Source of the DNA: JAWXBG01 sp034439875
GTDB lineage: Bacteria > Bacteroidota > Bacteroidia > Flavobacteriales_D > Sanyastnellaceae
Reading direction: 5' to 3'
DNA length: 30,313 nt
Assembly: GCA_034439875.1 (NCBI GenBank)
Contig: JAWXBG010000004.1
Span: forward strand, 1-30,313
Within the stretch, counting starts at the first letter, position 1, and each line of letters opens with the position of its first letter. The position numbers and the translations under genes were made by a program. Of the stretch, positions 24,567 to 30,313 are shown in pieces. Under the pieces are notes generated by a model. It was given only the letters and a program-made list of their open reading frames with translations, was not told the origin of the DNA and ran no database searches.

Positions 24567-24972
24567 AAAGCAAACTGCTTCATCGCTTCCGTCTACGTCG
24601 AAGGAGAATGTTGTAAAACATTTGTTTGACTCCGGCGCCGGAAGAGGAAAGTCCGGGCTGCGTAGGGTGCTGCACTTCTCATATAAAGAAGGGGGATTCG
24701 GGAAAACCGGATCCGACAGAAAGTGCCTCAGAAACTAGACCGCCTCGGCTATGCTGGGGTAAGGGTGAAAAGGTGGGGTAAGAGCCCACCGGCAGCAGAA
24801 GTGATTCTGTTGGCCAGGTAAACCTTGCGGGCAGTAAGATCATGTACACCGGGAATCCTCGTCAAAAGCGAGGTGAAGGGCGACCCGCTCGGCCTCGGGG
24901 GGTAGATCGCAGAGATAAATGGTGAAGGTCTCACTTCGGTGGGATACAGAACCCGGCTTATAGGTTTGCTTT
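24567..24972 (+). ncRNA. rnpB: RNase P RNA, bacterial type A
   Basis: This is the catalytic RNA of RNase P, which trims tRNA 5' leaders. Universally conserved blocks appear in order: GAGGAAAGTCCGGGCTGC (about 24645-24662), CAGAAACTAGACCGCC, GGTAAGGGTGAAAAGGTGGG with TAAGAGCCCACCGG, GCCAGGTAAACC and AGAACCCGGCTTATAGG at the 3' end. The ends are set by P1: AAAGCAAAC (24567-24575) pairs perfectly with GTTTGCTTT (24964-24972), giving about 406 nt, a normal size. A T-rich run follows and probably ends transcription. Confidence 0.95.
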
Positions 24973-25050
24973 TATTTTTTTTTCCTTTTCTTTCCGGACA
25001 AGACGGGTTGAAGCAAGTCAGCCGCAACCCGTCGACAGATATATCCGTTT

Positions 25051-25226
25051 AACCCAGAATCCGCATTAGAAATCTATTGCAGCGCTAACCCTCTGTGATA
25101 TCAAGCACTTTCTCGATTTTTATTCTTGATGTATGAATATACACCATCAAATAAAAATCTGGCGAAGGCACTTGCTATCTTTGGGGCTTAGCACTTCATA
25201 GCGAATCCCAATGCGGATTCTAGGTT
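25051..25226. repeat. MITE-like 176-bp element R1, complete copy 3
   Basis: This has the same length and order as 23238-23413, with about 11 differences by eye. The left terminus AACCCAGAATCCGCATTAG and right terminus AATGCGGATTCTAGGTT are inverted repeats. It lies between rnpB and the cytochrome gene. Flanks TTT/TAAA do not show a convincing target duplication. Confidence 0.8.
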
Positions 25227-25236
25227 TAAATGTTTA

Positions 25237-25285
25237 GAATTCAATTTTACCGCGTTGGAATTCAAGTGTTGGTAGTTTTGAATTC
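25237..25285. promoter_or_regulatory. Three evenly spaced GAATTC-centred palindromes upstream of the cytochrome gene
   Basis: GAATTC occurs at 25237, 25258 and 25280, spaced 21 and 22 bases apart, close to two helical turns. Flanks loosely agree (TTTA/AATT, GTTG/AAGT, TTTT/GAAT). They end about 48 bases before the cytochrome ATG, and a weak GATATTTG -7-like box lies at 25307-25314. This could be an operator array; chance is not excluded in A+T-rich DNA. Confidence 0.35.
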
Positions 25286-25332
25286 GAATTGTATTGCATT
25301 TCTATTGATATTTGTAGAAACCTGTTCGTTTT

Positions 25333-27240
25333 ATGCGGAAACCTCTTTTTCTGTCTCTTGCTATTGCTTTTGCCGCTGTCTTTTTGTTGGCTTTCAGATA
25401 TCAACCTGAAAAACAATTCAAAAAAAGAAGTTTTGATCATCGCTCATTGATCAACGACACTTTGTTCGAAGGAAACAATTCTTTTTTTGCTTCAAGTGGT
25501 GTTTGCGATAATTGCCATGGATTTGATCCAAATGGAATAGCGAGTACTGATTTGGAGGGTGGCGATGTAAATGTCGTAGACGATTGGCGCAGCTCGATGA
25601 TGGCCAATTCCGCTCGCGATCCTTTTTGGAGAGCTAAAGTGAGTCACGAGGTTTTTGTTAATCCTGCTCATCAGGTAGAACTTGAATCAACTTGTACTCG
25701 ATGTCATGCGCCAATGGGCAATTATGCGGCTTCAATTAATGGAGCCGAACACTATAGTATGGCCGAAATGTTGCTCGACTCTGTAGCACTCGACGGTGTT
25801 TCATGTCTTGCTTGTCACCAACAATCTCCATACATGCCCTTTGGTCATAGTGGTTTCATGCACTTCTCTTCTGCTGCGATTGCCTATGGTCCATATGAAG
25901 ACCCACTCGTAACACCAATGTTCCTAGGAAGCGGATACTTGCCTGAATACGGTGCTCACATGTCTCAATCGGAATTGTGCGGTACCTGTCATAGCCTTAT
26001 TACATCTACTGTGGATCTTGAAGGTAACCCCACAGGCGAAGAGTTTGTTGAACAGGCTACTTGGCACGAATGGTTGAATTCTGCTTATCCTCAGATGGAA
26101 ACTTCTTGTCAAGATTGTCACATGCCCACCTTGGGAGATCAAGGTATCATATTGGCTAAAGGTTCGGACACTCCTCCCCGTTCGCCTTTTTCGCTGCACT
26201 CCTTCTCGGGTGGAAATGCTTTTATGTTAGGTGTACTTCGCGATAATGTGGAAAACCTAAGTCTAACTGCGTCTCCTGAACAATTTGAATCAAGTCGATT
26301 GGCTGCTGTTCAAAATCTTCAGCAAAACAGCCTGCAAATGATGTTCACGGAAGAAGAACGCAATGAGGATACTCTTAGTCTAGAATTATTGCTTACCAAC
26401 ATTGCTGGACATAAATTACCAAGTGGTTATCCCTCTCGAAGAATGGTTGTACAAGTCACCATGTATGATTCATTGGGTCAAGAGCTCTGGTCATCCGGAA
26501 ATTTTGACGATGAGTTTTATGTCATAGGTCAGGACAGTCCATATGAACCGCATCATCAAGTGATAAGAGATGAAGATGAAGTGCAGATTTATGAAATGGT
26601 AATGGGTGACGTAAATGGCAACATGACGACACTTCTTGAAAGAGGTGACTCTCATTTGAAGGACAATAGGCTAGTGCCTCTCGGATTCAGCTATAGCAAT
26701 GAAATGTATGATACGACAGAAGTTGTACTTGGCATCACTGATCCCGATTTCAACTACAATCCCAATGAAGGAAGCGGCACCGATAAAATAAGATACCACA
26801 TTCCACTGAATGGATATTCTGGCAGTTTGAATGTATCTGCTTCGGTATATTTTCAAAGTATTCCACCTGTTTGGCTTGAAGAAATGTTTGCAACAGAAAC
26901 CCCAGAAATCAACGAATTTCAGGCTATGTACGATGAAGCAGATAAGACTCCTGTGTTGATGAAAATTGCCAATTTGGAAATTACAGAATATGTTTCTTTA
27001 GATGATTCTAAAATAAGGCCATCGCTGGTATCCTCTTATCTGCGTGGAAATGAATTGGTGATTCAAGCAAAAAAAATATTGACCATAGAACTCTATGATG
27101 CATCAGGCAGATTGGTATTGAAAGAAAAGGTGCTTGCCGGAAACAATGTGATTCAACTGAACATGGCTAGAGGAACATATGTAGCAGTGTATAGCAGCAG
27201 CACTCAAAATCAAATTCACAAGTTCGTTCTTACAAGATAG
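25333..27240 (+). CDS. Pentaheme c-type cytochrome with T9SS sorting domain
   Basis: The 635-residue exported protein has an N-terminal signal or anchor segment (about 4-22) and five CxxCH heme sites, at Cys58 (CDNCH), Cys121 (CTRCH), Cys158 (CLACH), Cys216 (CGTCH) and Cys259 (CQDCH). Histidines such as His105 and His245 could be distal ligands. A beta-rich domain follows (about 330-540) with NIAGHKLPSGYP, a motif seen in other multiheme cytochromes. The end (about 560-635) is a Por-type sorting domain finishing in HKFVLTR. Heme must be attached in the periplasm, probably by the Ccm proteins, before T9SS moves the protein to the surface. Electron partner and substrate are unknown. The ATG at 25333 puts the signal at the N-terminus. 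Confidence 0.88.
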   Translation: MRKPLFLSLAIAFAAVFLLAFRYQPEKQFKKRSFDHRSLINDTLFEGNNSFFASSGVCDNCHGFDPNGIASTDLEGGDVNVVDDWRSSMMANSARDPFWRAKVSHEVFVNPAHQVELESTCTRCHAPMGNYAASINGAEHYSMAEMLLDSVALDGVSCLACHQQSPYMPFGHSGFMHFSSAAIAYGPYEDPLVTPMFLGSGYLPEYGAHMSQSELCGTCHSLITSTVDLEGNPTGEEFVEQATWHEWLNSAYPQMETSCQDCHMPTLGDQGIILAKGSDTPPRSPFSLHSFSGGNAFMLGVLRDNVENLSLTASPEQFESSRLAAVQNLQQNSLQMMFTEEERNEDTLSLELLLTNIAGHKLPSGYPSRRMVVQVTMYDSLGQELWSSGNFDDEFYVIGQDSPYEPHHQVIRDEDEVQIYEMVMGDVNGNMTTLLERGDSHLKDNRLVPLGFSYSNEMYDTTEVVLGITDPDFNYNPNEGSGTDKIRYHIPLNGYSGSLNVSASVYFQSIPPVWLEEMFATETPEINEFQAMYDEADKTPVLMKIANLEITEYVSLDDSKIRPSLVSSYLRGNELVIQAKKILTIELYDASGRLVLKEKVLAGNNVIQLNMARGTYVAVYSSSTQNQIHKFVLTR

Positions 27241-27275
27241 TTAAAAGGAATGCAATGATCCTTCGAAGAAATGCA

Positions 27276-27305
27276 TTGAAATTCACTTAAATAGTGCTAC
27301 GTTTG
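27276..27305 (+). promoter_or_regulatory. Promoter of the FG-GAP/ASPIC protein gene
   Basis: TTG (27276-27278), 19 bases, then TACGTTTG (27298-27305) fits the Bacteroidota promoter consensus. By the rnpB geometry transcription starts near 27310, after the ATG at 27309, which supports the ATG at 27330 as the translation start. Confidence 0.6.
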
Positions 27306-27329
27306 TTTATGAAACCAAAATCTTCCGAA

Positions 27330-30038
27330 ATGAAAAAAATCTTTTACTCAATTTTTGCCTTCATGGCATCCTATTCTGCCTTTGCGCAGGTCACATTTAG
27401 CCCCGGGGCAGGCTTACAAACTATATCCGGATTTTCCTATGCGGACTGTGCCGCAGATATGAATGGGGATCACTTCGACGACATTGTTCGCGTATCAGGA
27501 TCGACCATTTATATCGACTATCAGCAAGAAGATGGATCATTTATAGGCGAATCCTTCATCATTGCAGGAAACAACGTGCCATCTTGGAGTATTTGTGCCG
27601 CCGATGTGGATGGAAATGGTTACACAGACCTTTGCTTCGGTGATGGCAATGCCGTTTCATTCGTTTATGCCAATAATGATGGATCGGGTTATGTAGAAGA
27701 TGCACATCCAGAGTACATTTTCTCTCAACGCTCAACTTTTTTTGACATTGACAATGATGGCAATTTGGATGCATTTGTTTGTCACGATGTAGACCAATGC
27801 CATCCTTATCGCAATGTTGATGGTATGTTGGATTTAGATATGAGCCTTATGAATACACTCGATGTGGGTGGCAACTATGCTGCTATTTGGGTGGATTATG
27901 ACAACGATTGGGATTCCGATTTGTATATCACAAAATGTCGTGGCGGTGCTCCTGTTGGAGATCCACAGCGTATCAATTTACTATACAGAAATAATGGCGA
28001 TGGAACCTTTACTAGTGTTGGACCTGAGGCCAATATGGACGACGGTGACCAGAGTTGGGCTACCGTATTCGAAGATTTTGACAACGATGGAGACTTCGAT
28101 TCTTTCACGGTAAATCACGCTTGGGCCAATCGCTTTATGAGAAATAATGGGGATGGAACTTTTACAGACATCATTGAAACTACTGGTATTACTGCAGGTG
28201 ATCTTGGAGCATGGAATTGCGATGCAGGTGATTTTGACAACAATGGATTTGTAGATATTTTCTCGGAAATGGGAAATGAGATGTATTGGAATAATGGTGA
28301 TGGTACTTTTTCTCCCGGAAACTTGAGTTTCAACAGTGGTGGAATTGGTGACTTTAATGATGATGGTTTTCTCGATGTAATTGCAGGAAATACAATGCAC
28401 TTAAACGGAGGCAACAGCAATAATTACGTTAAAATTGACCTCGCAGGCATCGTTTCAAACAAAGATGGTATTGGAGCAAGAATAGAAATCTATGGTGCTT
28501 GGGGAGTTCAAATAAGAGAAGTCAGAGCCGGCGAAAGTTTTGACCCTGCCTCTTCTTTGATTTCACACTTTGGATTAGGAACTGCTGATGCTATTGAATA
28601 CATGGTTGTAAAATGGCCAAGCGGAATGGTTTCGACAATTGACAATCCTGCAATTAACACCACACACAATGTGGCCGAAGTTGGTTGCATGCTTCCTGAA
28701 AGTATTTTGGAAGTAATTGGAGTTACTACTTTGTGTGAAGGGGATGAAGTAACTCTCACAGCTCCTGCAGGTGACTCGTACACTTGGAGCAATGGTGCCG
28801 AAACACAATCAATCACTGTGAGCAATCCAGGCAACTACAGCGCCATCATTTGGGATGAAGATGGTTGTGCTTCTTTGTCAAACATGGTATCTCTTTCAAA
28901 TGTGGTAGAAACTGCACCAAATATTTCAATTCTTGGAGAAGATCTTTTCTGCATGGGCGGATCAGCAATTCTTTCTTCAGACCTAGGTTCAGGTACATGG
29001 AGCAATGGATCAACCGGAGCAAGTATTGCAGTTTATGAGTCAGGCTCATATTCAATCTCTGTGAATGGTCAGTGTTCTGGTGTGGCACTCGAAAGTGAAG
29101 CTATCAATATTACTGTGCTGGATGCGATCGAACCGTTGGCTGAAGATATTATACTCAGCGAACCGGGTATTGCTACGCTCAATGCTACTGGTGATAATCT
29201 GAACTGGTATGAAACTGAAACTAGCACAGAAGTTTTAGGAACAGGCAATTCATTTGATACCGAATTGGTAACAACATCAGCCTCTTATTGGGTTGATAAC
29301 ACACAAATTTTCGGTGGTGAAGTGTTAGCGGGCGGAAAACCTGATAATACCGGAAACGGAGGTATACCTTCCTCAGGTGGAACATTGTACTTTAATACTA
29401 CTGAGCCTTTCACACTTATACAAGTTACAGCTTATGTACCTGTTGAAAGTGTTGCTGGAAATCGCACAGTTCAGTTATTCGATGGCAACGGCAATTTGTT
29501 GGAAGAGGTAACTGTTTATTGTGAATTTGGTGAGAATGATCTCAACTTAGGTTTTGAACTTGGAATTGGTGACTACCGAATAGGTTGCGCCGAAAACAAT
29601 CTTTTCCGTAATAATTCAGGTGTGAATTTCCCATATTCTATCGGAACTATGGGAAGTATTACCAATTCAACTAATGGAACATCCTACTACTACTACTTCT
29701 ACAACTGGCAAGTGCAGAAGCCTGCTTTTGACTGTGTGAGCGATCGTATCGAGGTATCAGCCACAGTTGTAGGTATTGAAGAACTGTCTTCTGAATTTGG
29801 AATCGGGATTTTCCCTAACCCTACTGCGGAAATACTGAATTTATCTGTTAGTGGTAGTTTTATTCCAACTTCATATCAGATCACCGATTCAGAAGGACGT
29901 ATTGTGAGAAAATCGAATATCGCAACAGTGAAAGGTCAAACAACTTCCATAGATGTAAATAATCTATCAAGCGGGCTTTATCACATCGTTCTTAACAATG
30001 GTACTACTGTTGTTTCAAGTGAGTTTGTAAAAAACTAG
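27330..30038 (+). CDS. Secreted FG-GAP/VCBS-repeat protein with ASPIC/UnbV domain and T9SS sorting domain
   Basis: The precursor is 902 residues from the ATG at 27330, which puts a signal peptide (1-20, ending AFAQ) at the N-terminus; an in-frame GTG at 27294 and ATG at 27309 overlap the promoter. Residues about 30-355 form a beta-propeller of FG-GAP/VCBS repeats with calcium-type loops (DVDGNGYTD 92-100, DIDNDGNLD 139-147, DFDNDGDFD 249-257, DFNDDGFLD 341-349). An ASPIC/UnbV domain follows (about 365-450: GIGARIEIYG, REVRAGESF, FGLGTAD), then Ig-like repeats (about 460-620), a further beta domain and a Por-type sorting domain (about 825-902). Probably a surface adhesion or binding protein. 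A strong terminator follows. Confidence 0.88.
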   Translation: MKKIFYSIFAFMASYSAFAQVTFSPGAGLQTISGFSYADCAADMNGDHFDDIVRVSGSTIYIDYQQEDGSFIGESFIIAGNNVPSWSICAADVDGNGYTDLCFGDGNAVSFVYANNDGSGYVEDAHPEYIFSQRSTFFDIDNDGNLDAFVCHDVDQCHPYRNVDGMLDLDMSLMNTLDVGGNYAAIWVDYDNDWDSDLYITKCRGGAPVGDPQRINLLYRNNGDGTFTSVGPEANMDDGDQSWATVFEDFDNDGDFDSFTVNHAWANRFMRNNGDGTFTDIIETTGITAGDLGAWNCDAGDFDNNGFVDIFSEMGNEMYWNNGDGTFSPGNLSFNSGGIGDFNDDGFLDVIAGNTMHLNGGNSNNYVKIDLAGIVSNKDGIGARIEIYGAWGVQIREVRAGESFDPASSLISHFGLGTADAIEYMVVKWPSGMVSTIDNPAINTTHNVAEVGCMLPESILEVIGVTTLCEGDEVTLTAPAGDSYTWSNGAETQSITVSNPGNYSAIIWDEDGCASLSNMVSLSNVVETAPNISILGEDLFCMGGSAILSSDLGSGTWSNGSTGASIAVYESGSYSISVNGQCSGVALESEAINITVLDAIEPLAEDIILSEPGIATLNATGDNLNWYETETSTEVLGTGNSFDTELVTTSASYWVDNTQIFGGEVLAGGKPDNTGNGGIPSSGGTLYFNTTEPFTLIQVTAYVPVESVAGNRTVQLFDGNGNLLEEVTVYCEFGENDLNLGFELGIGDYRIGCAENNLFRNNSGVNFPYSIGTMGSITNSTNGTSYYYYFYNWQVQKPAFDCVSDRIEVSATVVGIEELSSEFGIGIFPNPTAEILNLSVSGSFIPTSYQITDSEGRIVRKSNIATVKGQTTSIDVNNLSSGLYHIVLNNGTTVVSSEFVKN

Positions 30039-30058
30039 TCGATAGAATACTTTTTTGT

Positions 30059-30094
30059 AAAGAGCCTCGGAGACATTCCGAGGCTCTTTTTTTT
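30059..30094 (+). terminator. Rho-independent terminator of the FG-GAP protein gene
   Basis: A perfect 13-base stem (AAAGAGCCTCGGA / TCCGAGGCTCTTT) with a five-base loop is followed by a T-run to 30094, starting 21 bases after the stop codon. Confidence 0.9.
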
Positions 30095-30154
30095 CACAAT
30101 AAGTTCGTTTGAATTTAACAACCATTGAACGTTGCGTATTGGTGAATCCAAAAG

Positions 30155-30260
30155 CCTCAGCGGGCTCTGCGTCCGATCTTTGCGGGCTTTGCGTGAAAAT
30201 AAAGACGCTCGCATTTCACGCAAAGTTCGCAAAGGGAATTGCACTCAGAGAGCGCGGAGG
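30155..30260. repeat. Long imperfect inverted repeat of the CTCTGCG/CTTTGCGTGAAA type
   Basis: The left arm (30155-30198: CCTCAGCGGGCTCTGCGT, CTTTGCGGGCTTTGCGTGAA) is mirrored by the right arm (30214-30260: TTTCACGCAAAGTTCGCAAA to GAGAGCGCGGAGG) around a 15-base centre. Similar CTCTGCG..CTTTGCGTGAAA words are widespread intergenic repeats in Bacteroidota, as I recall. No gene is seen from 30095 to the window end. Confidence 0.7.
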
Positions 30261-30313
30261 CGATTTGAAATTCTAAATTCCAATAATTGCTTGTCTTCTA
30301 AGATATAAATCTT

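Noticed and set aside
24749..25027. Minus-strand ORF of 92 codons
   Set aside because: It is antisense to the RNase P RNA, whose conserved blocks and P1 helix are clear.

Overview
The window comes from a Bacteroidota genome, most likely Flavobacteriia-like. Five proteins carry C-terminal type IX secretion (T9SS) sorting domains. Promoters fit the Bacteroidota pattern (-33 TTTG / -7 TAnnTTTG), SurE and LpxB sit together around a small membrane protein, and the Ccm proteins are of the non-proteobacterial kind. No rRNA, tRNA, intact IS element or CRISPR array is visible. The accessory content is a set of short dispersed repeats filling most of the larger intergenic gaps.

Layout. 1-1000 is gene-poor: repeat fragments, a broken ORF and an RNA-like structured stretch. 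1003-3573 (minus) holds a TerB-like protein and a secreted trypsin-like protease. 3680-8960 (minus) is a compact cytochrome c maturation operon, ccmB-ccmC-ccmD-ccmE-ccmF, with an SF2 helicase 27 bases upstream of it. 10744-13273 (minus) is a tight trio: a 3-oxoadipyl-CoA-type thiolase, a PaaY-like hexapeptide protein and a TrmN6-like tRNA methyltransferase. A small secreted protein (13395-13997) is divergent from surE-membrane protein-lpxB-SpoIID (14072-17469), which is followed by a T9SS PDZ protein. 19638-23025 (minus) is a sulfur-related cluster: a Tat-type pirin, a TauE/SafE exporter and a CstB-like persulfide dioxygenase-rhodanese fusion. 23727-24972 carries moaD, moaE (separated by a repeat) and the RNase P RNA gene. 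25333-30038 encodes a pentaheme T9SS cytochrome and a T9SS FG-GAP/ASPIC protein.

How the parts relate. The Ccm proteins attach heme to exported CxxCH proteins, and one such client, the five-heme cytochrome, lies in the same window. CcmE has CxxxY in place of the classical heme-binding histidine, and CcmA, CcmG and CcmH are not here. The TauE-CstB pair resembles the core of the Staphylococcus aureus cst sulfide-detoxification operon, without its CstR, CstA and SQR partners.

The least explained content is the repeats: a 176-bp element with terminal inverted repeats (two complete copies plus fragments) and a second family with protein-like reading frames, found between moaD and moaE, on both sides of the CstB-like gene, and elsewhere. 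The 5' end of the RNase P RNA, fixed by its P1 helix, calibrates the promoter geometry and suggests that surE, moaD and the SpoIID gene are transcribed with almost no leader.
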